This document shows, piece after piece, positions 11,201 through 22,453 of a DNA stretch of 64,000 nt. The notes beneath the pieces were generated by a model that saw only the letters and a program-made list of their open reading frames with translations, did no database searches and was not told the DNA's origin. This stretch comes from Microthyrium microscopicum (lineage: Eukaryota > Ascomycota > Dothideomycetes > Microthyriales > Microthyriaceae): positions 450,217 to 514,216 of the forward strand of contig MU004240.1 in NCBI GenBank assembly GCA_010405405.1, given 5' to 3'. Each line of letters begins with the position of its first letter. Position 1 is the first letter of the stretch. Position numbers and translations under genes: made by a program.

Positions 11201-12844
11201 TATGAGGGAAGATCACAACCGGATGGCTCGGTTTTTGGATATACAAGTTATGGCTTCGATGAAGAATCTGCGAGTCGATTGGTCTCTTGGGGAAGTTTAA
11301 AGGTAAACAGGTGTATGATTGACGCGAGGAGTTCTAGTGTTGTCAGACGTCAGTGAGGGCGCGGACATTGGAGGGTAATGGGTCTTACGCAACCTATGCG
11401 CTTGTCTTCATAAAGATCTTACAGGTATTGTGAGTCTTGTCATACTCAGAAGATGAGTCCTTGGAAGTTTGAGTTGCTGTGTTATGTGATGTACTTGAAG
11501 AGAGAGAATGCTCTCACCTCTTAGCTATACTGTGCCTAGAGCTGTGACGGCGCCAATATCAAAATACTGATGAGGCTGCACAGACATCCGAAGTTAGCCG
11601 ATGGCCACGTGCCTACGGGCCGAATTCATAAACCCCTGTAGTGCTCTTTTCTACTTCAATGTTCTTCGAAGACTTTTCCCAAGACAGGTTCCATCAGATT
11701 TCTTCGCAATCAATTCCACATTCTAGATATTGTTGACCCACTGCGCCTTGCTCCCTGAATTGGCGTCAGTACATTGTCAAGGCATGTCCTATCAACGACA
11801 GTGAGGCCAAGCACGTTGGAGGAACTCGAGAGTACCGGACGTCTTGTTCGAAAAAGTCCATCCAAGATCGGGTATCGTATATCACGATCAGCAAAGTACA
11901 AGTATTCACGTTGCTATTCTTTGCGATCGCGGCAAGTTGCACGCATGGATGTACATTGCTTGTTCGATGCCATCCTGAGCTTTCGGCCCGCGTAGATCTC
12001 CTGCATTCAATACTTGAAGGACGTTTACCCTAAGAGCAACCTGCCTGAACACTTATGTCCCCTCCCAGCTTTTTTACTCGAACGAAAGCTAATTCTATCT
12101 ATCCTAGGAGATTAGCGAAGTACTGATTCGGCTGCCTTATCGCTCATCAGCTTGTACTTTTCAAAGCATACTATTTTTAGACTAAGAAGCTTATCATATT
12201 GAGATTGATATTGAGTCAGTCGTAATCGTTTACCGAGCATGTGCTAAACTTGATCCCAGCATGGTGGTATATTCCATCTCATGCAACCTCTCCCGATCCG
12301 CAGTGTCGGAGAATGAACCAGAAGCGATACAATCTTAGCACATCACCCTATATAACTTTCAAGCCACACTCGGAAATCCCTGGTGCCAAGCCAAAAATCT
12401 ACGTATTAATTTGGTTGCTAGACTGAGAGACAAATAACTAACGTTGTCAAGAAGCTGGCAAAACCTACTGCTCAATGTAAAGTTGACTAGGTCTCTCATT
12501 TCGATAGTGGTTTTCTCGGAAAAACCTAAATCGAACGTCGATTTTGGTCCAACAGTTTCTTCAGAACAAATTTTACATTCTACGCCCACATAATCTTTCC
12601 CTCTTGCTAAAACTGCTCATCCCAAATCAACGTTTGTTCTAAAAATAGATGACCTTTAACAAAAAATCCACTGAAGAACACTTGCGGTCTTTATGTGGCT
12701 TTAATACTTCAGGCATCCATGGATGGGAAATCATTGAAACATTTAATCGCCAGCGAGACCCTAGCTTTCATCCATTAGGAGCACCCATAGAATTTTCAAT
12801 GAAAGCTTTTTTTGCTAGCAAAATGTGCATGATGCCAAGTGATA

Positions 12845-13279
12845 CAGTGCTATTGGGGTTGTGGTATCCCCCCCCCTGAAAATACGAAATGTCTACTCAA
12901 AGCTTGATTGGAGGGCGCCTAAAAGCAAAGCATAGACAACTTTCAAAGCCCACCCTTTTCGTTCTCTTTCTTCTTACTATGAGATATTCTATCTTAAAGT
13001 CATGGTTATATTAGAAAAAGATAAGAGCATAGACTCAAAGAGAGCTTTTTAGCTATTCAGAAATACCTCTTTTCTTGATCTTATCTATATTTAAGGTAAT
13101 TATATCGTTAAGTAAAGAAAGTAGTTTCTAGGAAGGATGGTTTAAAGAGGCTTATTCTTACACTTTACGGGGTGCTTCCTAAAAATCTACTAAGGAAAGC
13201 GTTCGAATTCTGTCCAATAGAACCCACAAGATCTGAATTCATATTTTTGGGGGGGGATACCACAACCCCAATAGCACTG
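12845..13279. mobile_element. Tc1/mariner-type MITE, 435 bp, non-coding
   Basis: Perfect 31-bp terminal inverted repeats: the left arm (12,845-12,875) starts CAGTGCTATTGGGGTTGTGG and ends in a run of C. The right arm (13,249-13,279) is its exact complement, beginning with a run of G. Both ends are flanked by TA (12,843-12,844 and 13,280-13,281), the target duplication of the Tc1/mariner/pogo superfamily, and CAGTG is a common start of such ends. Weaker similarity continues about 12 bp inward of the homopolymer. The 370-bp interior has no open frame, so this is a non-autonomous derivative. The perfect arms suggest a fairly recent insertion, or one spared by RIP because few copies existed. Confidence 0.88.
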
Positions 13280-14441
13280 TATGATCAAAGGCGCATCATA
13301 AAGTCAATACCGTTAGCCAGGCTTTGACATTAAATATCTCAATTCACTTCCTTTAACCTAGATCGCCATAATACACTGATCACTTGTAAAATTGGATTCG
13401 AAGACGCCGAGATCTGTCAGTTTGTAACTTTCGTAGCCATACATACAATCGAACGCCCAAAAGTCATTCAGTGGCGATCTGCCGGTATCTGAGCGAGAAA
13501 ACCTCCGTGCAGGGCAGGGTTCAAGTAAACCTACGGTTTATAAAACGGAGATTGGTCGTTTCGATAATGGCTAAATATCCATGAGGTGACATCTCGCATC
13601 CAGTACTTAGTAGATGGTAGGTTACAGGAGTACTCAACTTCAAGTTTGGCCCAATGCGGCTACGGTGACGCCACTTTTCCTCTGTCTTTTGTCACCTGTT
13701 TGTGATACTATCACGACACCCCTTCTCTAGACTTACACTCTCTAGTCTACAAGCTGCGGCATGATAGAAAGTCCTCATACAAGGTCTCAATTGACTAAGC
13801 AAAGCAACTGGAGGCATAACACCAGTAACGACACTAACGACCACGCAACTACGACTAATTCGTCGAGGTTGAGAATACCTAGTATTGCCAATATCTGCGG
13901 TCGACTTTGCTTGTTGAGCTGCTGTACACGATAGATCATCTTCACCTTTCAGCGTGCGGCATCTTTCAAGACAGCCTCGGAGCTTCCGAAAAGGATTTAG
14001 TGGACCAAAGAAAGAGTTCATCCAAGAGGCTTCATCCCGTCCGTTGACAGGACCCACCTAATTGTGGGCGCGATAGTCGTCAACCCTGCAACAAGATTGA
14101 GGCATTGAACCTGGTTCAACGGGCTAGGTATTTCCATGCTTAACCACATACGAATTGCGCACTTCTAACTCACGGTCAGATATCCGGAACGTTGGGCCGC
14201 AGCTTATCAAGCCGTCAGACATTAGTACTAGCCTACTTCCCAAGACATGTACCTGTAACCTGGGTAGGTACTTCCTTAGGTAAAAGGTACTTCGGTCCTT
14301 CTTTTTGTTCGGTATCAACGCACTGGAATAGGAGATATCTCCTAGCCGTGCAAGCTCGCACTAGCCCTCTGCCCTTAGATCAGCGAACATTTGGAGCCAT
14401 TCTGGTTTGTCCTGTCGTTCTTTATGTGCTCCCCTCACTGA

Positions 14442-14475
14442 TATACTCAACTCCGAACTCTAGGAGTTGAGTATA
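14442..14475. repeat. Perfect 13-bp inverted repeat with 8-nt loop
   Basis: TATACTCAACTCC at 14,442-14,454 is exactly complementary to 14,463-14,475, with loop GAACTCTA. It lies in gene-free DNA. It could be a footprint of an inverted-repeat element or a transcribed hairpin; there is no downstream T-run pointing to a Pol III product. Confidence 0.6.
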
Positions 14476-15467
14476 GGTACCAGCTCACGGTTCAAGGTAG
14501 TTCAAGACCGCTTTGACCCGAGAAATTAAGCATATATCGCCCTTCCTTTTTCTAAAATACTCGAGGATTCTATTTCATTAAAGCCTAGGCTTTCTCGGGA
14601 AGCAAGGATATGTTGGGCCTCCACGAGTGGAACAAAACTCTCAGTACTAACTATTGCTTCTTTCCCCAGCTTCCTCACCCGGATCTGCGCATAATCAATA
14701 AAGCAGAGGATTCACCGCACGGGATACGATACGAGCCCTGAACAATACTTAATATAATCCAGCGCTGTCAATCGATGCATTTCAGTTGTGCGCCGACGCA
14801 TTGTTTTTGTGTAAAAGACAAAAAGGTTCGCTACCGAATTCATTGGCCATTTTCATATGCACGCAATAGCTGTTACAATATGCAGATCTCGCTTATGCTA
14901 GTTTAGATTTTGCAGCTGCCGTAGTGACGCAGTAACGCATTGTCTTGACTGGTGCCTTTCAACATCGGTCAACCTTACTCTTCGTCAAACTTTGAGATCA
15001 TCTTCTCGCATGACAGACCAAGTTGGTCAAGCGAGTTGGGATTTCCAATTTCCATCTTACTACCTATAACAAGTGGATACGTAAGTTACCCAGGTTCATT
15101 GTTCTCTACTTTCAGTTTATATTCGTTGTCTGAGCACTGGATGGTTCGTGGGATCAATATGCACGTAGCCTTGTCTGAACGCCACTGCATTGTCAGGGAT
15201 ACACTCACACCGTCTTCCTTTCACAATTAGTACAGTAGTACTTGCTCCTCTCTCACCAAAGCTTCAGCCAAGTCAAGCGAGATATGGGTCAACTACCAAT
15301 CTGTATTGCGTTGCCATTACTATAGATCGAGGTGCTCCTACCTACACGATTTATATTCAGCCTGCTCCTTCTTTGCTTGCCATCTGCCATGTCCATTTTT
15401 GTCTCGTCTTCCCTAGCCAGTCCTAGTACTTCCTCCTGGAATCTTTTTGTTTTGTTTTTCAGCTACC

Positions 15468-15758
15468 ATGGACGTTAACGAGAACCAAGAGATCGACGCC
15501 TCAACTTTGACGATACAAAAGGCGCTCGAAATTGCACGAAATTCAGATATAGAAGTCGATCCGCTTGTTCTAGATTACCTTGAACGAAAATTCGACGAGG
15601 TCTGGGCACGCATCGAAGCTGAGCCGGAAAGTTATTTGCTTACCAAGGACGAGTTTGCGTTGTTCAACTATCTTCGCTCACGCGCAACGTCAACCGCACT
15701 AGCAAAAGCAGCTATCCGGCGATTTTGGGACAATTATACCGGCGCAAGCAGCTCCTAG
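15468..15758 (+). CDS. Small acidic helical protein, unknown
   Basis: Single-exon frame of 96 residues from the ATG at 15468 (MDVNENQEIDASTL); an in-frame extension upstream has no better ATG. The sequence reads as a compact helical protein (TLTIQKALEIARNSDIEVD, then LVLDYLERKFDEVWARIEAE and DEFALFNYLRSRATS), with no signal peptide or membrane segment. It has a pyrimidine-rich leader. Its regular helix and codon pattern make it likely a real gene, but I do not recognise the family. Confidence 0.6.
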   Translation: MDVNENQEIDASTLTIQKALEIARNSDIEVDPLVLDYLERKFDEVWARIEAEPESYLLTKDEFALFNYLRSRATSTALAKAAIRRFWDNYTGASSS

Positions 15759-16386
15759 TAGGGCAGCATCACCTCGGTCATCTTATTGACGGTTGCACAT
15801 TGGCGGTAAGTTTTGGATCATGACCTAAATCGAAACTTTTTCAAACTTTGAACGTGGCCCTGGAGCAGTCCCTCCGTCTGAAAATGAAGGGTCCAAGAAT
15901 CTTCCACTTACAAGATCAATAGTTGTACTACTAAGCTCCGAAAAGCAGCTTGCACAATATACCAAATACCTTCTCGGTATCGTAATCCAGACGAAACTGC
16001 TACAAATCGGAGCCCAGACCACGGGACGCATCAACAATCCAGACTGCTAAGGAACCCCCATTATCTGACATCGCACTAACTCGGACCACTTGGTGCTAAG
16101 ATACAACTGGGATATTTTTTTACCGCCCAATCAACAAATTGGTGGCTTCGTTACTCTTAGCTCTATCATGCGATCAACGTGTAAGTCCCTCCCGTGGTTC
16201 CGATTATGACAAAATACCTTGTGGTTACCGTAGCACTTCACGTTTGCCACTACCGCTGAATGAGGTGGGAAGTACTGCCAGAAGCTCATATGAGCTTTTC
16301 AACATGTGTTGGCTTCGACAAAGTGTCATGTTCTTACACTAACGTTCTCAGGGGCTTGCCTATCATGGCAGGCAATCCCTCTGCTC
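15759..16386. other. Intergenic, upstream of PNGase A gene
   Basis: About 630 bp; no exon is supported. A GTGTAAGT-type site near 16,180 and an acceptor near 16,350 could frame a 5' leader intron for the PNGase A gene, but no in-frame ATG supports a coding exon. Confidence 0.35.
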
Positions 16387-18570
16387 ATGAGTATATTGAG
16401 TTTCATATCTCTAGTATCAGCAATTGGCTATGGAGATAGACGAATTTCAGCCATTGAGTCTTCGAGCTCCGCGGTTGTAAAACCTCTAGATGTCATAGAG
16501 GTTACTGCACCTATAAATGTCCCTGCTGTTGCGAACTGCACAGTTCAATTAATGCAGTATACATTTGGCTGGAGTTATGGAAAACCCTTTGTTGGTAAGT
16601 ATATACCTAGGTAGATACAAGATTTGGTAGCTTCTAACAAGATCCGAAGGGTCATATTCACCACCTCAATGCGACTTCAATCGGGTCACGATAACCTTCC
16701 AAGCTACTTCTGTTGGACGCCAATTTGACAGGTAAATGATCACAAGACTGAGAGATGACTTCTTGTGCTAATTGAAAATAGACTTGCTCTTATGTGTGCG
16801 TAAATTCGGTTGCATATCAAAGCGAACACTAACCGTCCTGTAGATCTTGGAGACACTGAAGTTTGGCGAACCTCAACTGCCGAACCTAATGCTAATGGGA
16901 TCATCTGGACTTACACTAAAGATGTCTCCAACTTTCTTCCATTATGGAAACAACCTCAAAAAGTCATTTTCGACCTTGGAAATATTGTCGACAGCAAATA
17001 TACTGGAAGCTATAATACAACACTCACAGCAACTTTCTTCACATCCCCAACCAAAAATCAACCGGCCGACCTAATTTTGCCTGTGTCAAAGAAACAGAGC
17101 TCTAATAACCAATCTAGTGCATTCGCTATACCTCAGGATGGACCTGCCAGAACTGTTATGACTTTACCTAGAAACGCTCGCCGAGCAATTTTCACCATAT
17201 CAGCTTGTGGTCAGGCGGATGAAGAGTTTTGGTGGTCCAATGTACCACAATCAAGTACAAAAACATTTGCTATTGCCGGAACCACCATGCTAGGATATTC
17301 TCCATTTCGCGAGCTGCAGCTTCTAGTTGATGGACAGCTTGCCGGTATTGCCTGGCCTTTCCCGGTGATCTTTACGGGTGGAGTTGTTCCTACATTCTGG
17401 AGACCAATCGTTGGAATTGATACATACGATCTCAAGGAGGATGAAATAGACATTACACCCTGGCTCCCGGTCCTCAGTGATGGCAAAGATCATACTTTCG
17501 AGATTCGTGTTATGGGCGTTAATGATACGGATGCAGGAAATGTAGTCCTCTCACCGCCTGGAAGCAATTGGGTCGTCACAGGCAAAGTATTTGTCTGGCT
17601 TGATCGAGCCGGCACTATCACAACCGGGCAGCCGCCCAAAGTCCAGGCCTCGGAGCCCAAGATCACAATAGATCAAGCCATTGCAAGGTCTCCGCAAGGA
17701 TTCAACGTCTCGTTATCCTACAAAGTTACCGCTTCACGCGATTTTAGTGTTGATGGAAGTGTCACAACTTCTGAAGGCACAAAGCCTGCCAGCTGGAAAC
17801 AAACATATAATTTCTCCAATATCGGTTCGGCAGCAAACTTGGGAAATAATCAAACCAATGTTCAGGTTACCAATGGACTGGACATTTCCGCGGGCGGTTA
17901 TTCTAGGACAATTGCGTATCCACTTCGAGTCTTTTCGGCAGCCAATATTGATGTTACCAATAATTCCATGACTTTATCCGGGAGATTTACCAGAGGAAAG
18001 GAAGTTATGGTGCTAGGAAACAGTGCAACGCCTTCGGCACTAGATAACTTTGGCACTGGACCTGACGCAAAGGGGACATTCATGAACACGACTCAAGAGG
18101 GTGAAGCATATTACCAGACGATCGGAAATACCACGAAAGGTAGTGCAGTAACAGAGCAAGTCTACATATTCAGCAGCGAAAAGGGAGATACGCAGAACGT
18201 TGTCCAGCCTCCAAAGGCTGGTGAACGAGAACAACTTTACTCCCGGCATGTTCTGGCTAAAAATGGACTTATTACAAGGGATGAAGTTATTCAAATCGTC
18301 TCTAGCAATTCACCAGAAGGATTGATTGGACTCACTCCAATCGTTCCTACTCCGGCCCTTCCGTCAGCTCCAACTACAACAGCCTTCGCCCCCGTTCGCT
18401 TTGAATCTAGTCAGATGGTTGTTATACCCCTGGGAAAGGATGATATGGAAAGCTTCTTTGGACGGAAATATCGCTTTTTAGCCGACAAAGCATCATTTCC
18501 AACAACTCAAAGATTAGTTACGGCATGGAAGCGAGCAATTGGTGGTGACCATGTTAGGAGGCAGATATAG
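16387..18570 (+). CDS. Secreted peptide-N4-(N-acetyl-beta-glucosaminyl)asparagine amidase A (PNGase A family)
   Basis: Four exons: 16387-16594, 16650-16731, 16782-16795 (14 nt) and 16844-18570; introns of 55, 50 and 48 nt; 676 residues. PNGase A-type enzymes cleave the amide bond between N-glycans and Asn; fungal members are secreted or vacuolar. A short hydrophobic N-terminus (MSILSFISLVSAIG) serves as a signal or anchor. The spliced sequence YTFGWSYGKPFVGSYSPPQC and then DFNRVTITFQATSVGRQFDR, LALMYLGDTEVWRTSTAEP is the family's highly conserved N-terminal core. Later conserved blocks include EFWWSNVP, FRELQLLVDGQLAGIAWPF, FTGGVVPTFWRPIVGIDTYD and HTFEIRVMG. Many N-x-S/T sites fit secretion. 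The microexon is required to keep RLALMY in frame, which strongly supports it. Confidence 0.93.
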
Positions 18571-18799
18571 CTAATTTTCCTCTTTGTTCAGATTTAGCGG
18601 CTATTTGGATCTGGAATGTATGTATATAATTATGAGGCAAATGGCGCGGATCGCGACCTTGCATTCCTGGCTCCCGCAACAACGCGCCCTATCTACAGAT
18701 ATCTATTGTGATACTACTCGCAATGTCAAGCTAGGCGTGCTTGCTGACCTTCAGTTTCAACATCCTCGTCTAATATTTGCGACTGTCACTCATTTCATC

Positions 18800-20618
18800 A
18801 TGCGTTCTTTTTCAACTTTATCTGGCGTCTTCGTCTCAGCATTACTACTCTTGTTTGCACCTGCTTTGATCTCTGCCTCTGGAGTTTATGCACACAAAAA
18901 CCAAATACAACCACTGGTGAAGAAACAGCTAGGTGACCCAGCTAACAATCCGGCTGAAATACAAGTAAGTTGACTACGTGATTCCACGATTATGAGCTCT
19001 AACACAAATCAAGTTTTCCGAATACGTTTGCACCACGAATGATCCTACAAGCAATTCTTGTATCAGTGACCTGTAAGCTTGAATCTTGACTACAGCCCGT
19101 GGAATTCTCAGACTGACTCATGTTACTATATAGAGAGGGCGATATAATCACACAAGCTCGAGGTTACTGCATTGCATCAGACACCGCGTTGTTGAACTGT
19201 CAAGCGCAGTTCCCTCCAATAGACTGTAGCAGTGCGCAAGCGACGTATACCAACTGTAGACAGTGCACGTTAGTATACTACCCTTCTGATATCAAGATGT
19301 TATCTCACCAATGGACACAGATTAGACGAGTTTGAGAAGTGCTACTTGACTAGTACATGGACAAGCGAGCCTTCTTTGAACAATTGCGCCGCTTTCGCAT
19401 TATCTCAGGATCCTCCATGCCCAGGACCGCATAACTATATGCCGTACGAATCAGCTCCCGTCTCTTCCGTTTCATCCACAGCAGCAGGTTCACCATCGCC
19501 ATCGCCATTGCCTTCTCCTGCCGCAGCTTCATCGTCCGACACTGCTACATCAAGCAGCTCAGCACCATCGAGCTCCGGAACAATAAGTGTATTTGGCGAT
19601 TGCGGAGCAGCGACAGACGAAATCTGCGCAGGAAGTATCTACGGTCAATGTTGCTCTACTTTTGGCTTCTGGTAAGACATCATTCACACCAGCGTAGATA
19701 CAGCACACTAACAAGACTCAGCGGAGATACGATTGAGTATTGCGGCGATGGATGCCAACCAGAATATGGAGACTGTGATCCCGTCGCATCTTCTTCGTCC
19801 GTGGCCGATCCTTCACCGAGTCCGAGCGATTCACCCAGTCCCTCTCCACCGGCTGCTTCACCGAGTCCAAGCGATTCACCTAGTCCCTCTCCACCGGTTC
19901 CTGCACCAAGTCCAAGCGAGTCGCCCAGTACTTCTCCACCAGCTCCATCGCCAAGTCCAAGCGAGTCGCCAAATCCCTCTCCGCCAGCTGTAAGCTCGTC
20001 GCCCAGTCCCTCTCCGCCAGTTGTGAGTTCGTCACCTAGCCCATCTCCGCCAGCTGGGAGCTCGTCACCGCTGGCCCCCAGCTCGTCTCCCGAGGCCGTG
20101 AGCTCTTCACCTTTAGCTCCAAGTCCAAGTCCAAGCCCATCGCCAGTGGACCCCAGCCCCAGTATACAGCAAGCAAGCAGCAGCAGTTCATCGTCATTGC
20201 CGCCTATCTATTCCAACCCGATTGATCCCAATGGACATTGTGGTGGACCTCAGAACTACACATGGTATGAGACCTCCCGGCACATCATAGTATGCAACCC
20301 GAACTAACGTCGTTATAGCCTTGGAAGCTCATTTGGAGAATGCTGCAGTCAATATAATATTTGGTAAGCATCATCCATCAAATAAATGAACAGCCACTAA
20401 CAATGTATAGCGGATCAACAGAGCCGTGGTGCGGTACAGGCTGCCAGCCAGCTCTGGGAATGTGCTGGAGACTTGAATCGGCATCCAGCTCCATTATCAC
20501 GAGCACCAGCTTGTCCACCGTGATAGCGGACCCCGGTTCGGGTAGCACTTCTAGTTCTGCGGCACCACTTGCGACTTGCTCGCCCGTACTACATAAACGA
20601 GTTTATCGAGTCGAATAA
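18800..20618 (+). CDS. Secreted protein with two CBM18 (hevein-type) chitin-binding domains and Ser/Pro linker
   Basis: Seven exons: 18800-18964, 19014-19072, 19134-19268, 19321-19671, 19722-20264, 20319-20363, 20411-20618; 501 residues. A signal peptide (MRSFSTLSGVFVSALLLLFA) is followed by a propeptide-like stretch ending KKQ. Next is a Cys-rich region with eight cysteines (residues ~60-160), then a first CBM18 domain (about 214-254: YGQCCSTFGFCGDTIEYCGD), a ~150-residue Pro/Ser-rich repeat linker, and a second CBM18 (about 409-450: FGECCSQYNICGSTEPWCGT). CBM18 binds chitin. Such proteins can bind the fungus' own wall or shield chitin from plant chitinases. Both domains carry an intron at the same Cys codon in phase 2. 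No catalytic domain is visible, so this is a lectin-like wall or effector-type protein. Confidence 0.9.
19816..20055 (+). repeat. Coding minisatellite (Ser/Pro linker of CBM18 protein)
   Basis: In-frame tandem units: three 45-bp copies (19,816-19,950; consensus PSPSDSPSPSPPAAS), one 39-bp copy (to 19,989) and two 33-bp copies (to 20,055; VSSSPSPSPP core). All periods are multiples of three, so copy-number change would alter linker length without breaking the frame. Confidence 0.85.
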
Positions 20619-21218
20619 ACGTGTACTGGCACTCAAGAATAAGGATCCATGGGGTTGTAGATTGAAATACGGTGAAGCTTTTGGGTAAGAAATATCGTTT
20701 TGGTGGCATTTGTGATTTTTGAAACGTATGGGAGGGTAATATAAGTAGAAATTCAATTCTGGTTTCCAACGATACTTCATGGAAAAAAGTGATATTTGTC
20801 AGTCCGTCTGCCATGATAAAATAAGGGTTGCCACATCGGCCTTGCTGGCTCCCATATGCCGTGTTAGTTCATTGAGTGCTCTCCTTGCCATAGAAAGCGT
20901 TCAGATGCGGATGAGTGATCGAGTGCAATGGGAAAAACAATATCTCTTGTTGAGTAACGCTGATGGTAGCCTTCGTCATTGATAGGAGACTGTCCGCTTA
21001 TAACATCCACTTGCATGTCCGTTGATGGCTATAAGGCTGACGTCCAGCCTTATTGTCGGGCCGTGCCTAGCGTTGTTGCCATTACAAGAACAGCAGGTAC
21101 CCGTCTCCACCTGCTACTTCCCCACCAACTACAATAACAATTGCTTCAAGTTCTTTCCTCTAATAGAAACACTCTCCATCTCATCATCAAACTAAACCTT
21201 CTACAAACGATCCTCAAC
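20619..21218. other. Intergenic region, nothing recognised
   Basis: 600 bp between same-strand genes. It holds presumed 3' UTR of the CBM18 gene and promoter of the next gene. A CT-rich leader precedes 21,219. No RNA gene or repeat seen. Confidence 0.45.
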
Positions 21219-22322
21219 ATGGCGAAGAAGAAGGGAAGCAAGAATGCCAATCTCAAAAAAGGTACGCTCATCCAATATCTCTCAATCGATGAACATTTGG
21301 ACGAATCACCCCAGCGTTTGCCTCATACACCTTCCAGCAGAATTCTTCGTCTCTCATCTAACAATCGTTAGACTCAACTCGGGCTCCAAGTGCTCAACAG
21401 GGTGGCCGTGAAAACCTCACCATCACACGCACCGCCGCGGACATGGCCAACGACATGGAACCCAATATCGCGCCCAAGGCCGGCTGGTCATACACACCCG
21501 AACGCGAAGGCGTTGCCGATATGCCACAGAGCCTCCGCCGAGCGCGTCAGGCAGCTGCCAACCCCCCTCAAGACAGCAAACTCAAGCCGGCCCGCGAATT
21601 TGACGAGAACGAAATGATTACGGTCGCCAATGACTTTCAGACGAAGGCTGATGAGGAGTTTGAGGACGTCTTGTTGACGGAGATGGAGAAGGATCGACCA
21701 CGATTTTACTTCACGGAGGAGGTAATTGGGGTAAGATATTCCTGTCAAATCGCAGTCTATGGGGACATTTGAGATATACGAGAGCTAGTGGTGGCTGCTA
21801 GCGCACTCGATGGCGCCCGGAGAAGGCGTTTTCTTATCGAGTGTTATGGCTCCCATCAGAGGCGATAAATTTTGATCGTAATTTTATACTGACGATTTCT
21901 AGGAGGAGAAGGGGAATGGAGGGCAGAATTATCAAGTCAAATTACTCGAAGCGTTGATCGAACAGCTTCGCGAGGTTTGGGTGCCACGTTGGCATGCGGT
22001 TTGTGAGCGTGGAAACATCGAGCCTGATGCGAAATTGCAAGCCGAGTTCGACGAGCAATGGAAGGCGTTCAACATGAAGGGGTTCCGCGACGAGGCGAAG
22101 CAAGACGCACTGAAGCGCAAGCTCGCGAAGGAGCAAGTGAAAGGATTGCTACAGCGAATATTTGAGGAAGTAGCACGATTGGAGGGCGAAGAGCAGAAAA
22201 AGCAGTACGAAAGCGCTTTGGAAGCAGCGAAGACGGAGATCCTAAACAAGAAGTTGAGTTCGGTAGACATTTCTGAGCCGGGCTACGACGATGACGAAGC
22301 AGAGGACATGATTGATTTTTGA
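21219..22322 (+). CDS. Unknown charged coiled-coil-like protein
   Basis: Three exons: 21219-21261, 21372-21730, 21903-22322; introns 110 and 172 nt; 273 residues. It starts with a Lys-rich tag MAKKKGSKNANLKK, then a disordered segment (TITRTAADMANDMEPNIAPK). The acidic PRFYFTEEVIGEEKG junction follows. The second half is long helices with many Glu/Lys: LLEALIEQLREVWVPRWHAV, KGFRDEAKQDALKRKLAKEQ, VARLEGEEQKKQYESALEAA. It ends in an acidic tail, DDDEAEDMIDF. No signal peptide or membrane segment. I do not recognise it. It is convergent with CCE1, with 131 bp between their stop codons. Confidence 0.78.
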
Positions 22323-22453
22323 GTTGTGCAGCGCACATGTATGGGCTCTCACCAGACCGAAGAATCAATCAAGTGCTATGGAAAATACAAGATCTCTTCT
22401 TCAGTAGCATTGATGGGAGCCATCAATGCGGATGGAGCGTGGAACTTATTCGA

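Larger units (their letters stand above)
11201..15467. other. Gene-poor region of 4.2 kb
   Basis: No protein-coding gene that I can support. It contains the MITE at 12,845-13,279 and the hairpin at 14,442-14,475. Open frames such as 13,692-14,057 (minus) have plausible length but no recognisable motif, no intron logic and no codon preference. The sequence is moderately AT-rich around 12,900-13,250 only. Long pyrimidine-rich stretches at 15,340-15,460 are the leader of the small gene at 15,468. Confidence 0.55.

Noticed and set aside
13692-14057. Minus-strand 121-codon open frame in the gene-poor region
   Set aside because: Amino-acid pattern is not protein-like beyond chance, no splice partners, no recognisable family.
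16139-16342. Possible signal-peptide exon (VASLLLALSCDQR) upstream of PNGase A with a GTAAGT after it
   Set aside because: The frame has no ATG and the downstream ATG at 16,387 already gives a hydrophobic leader.
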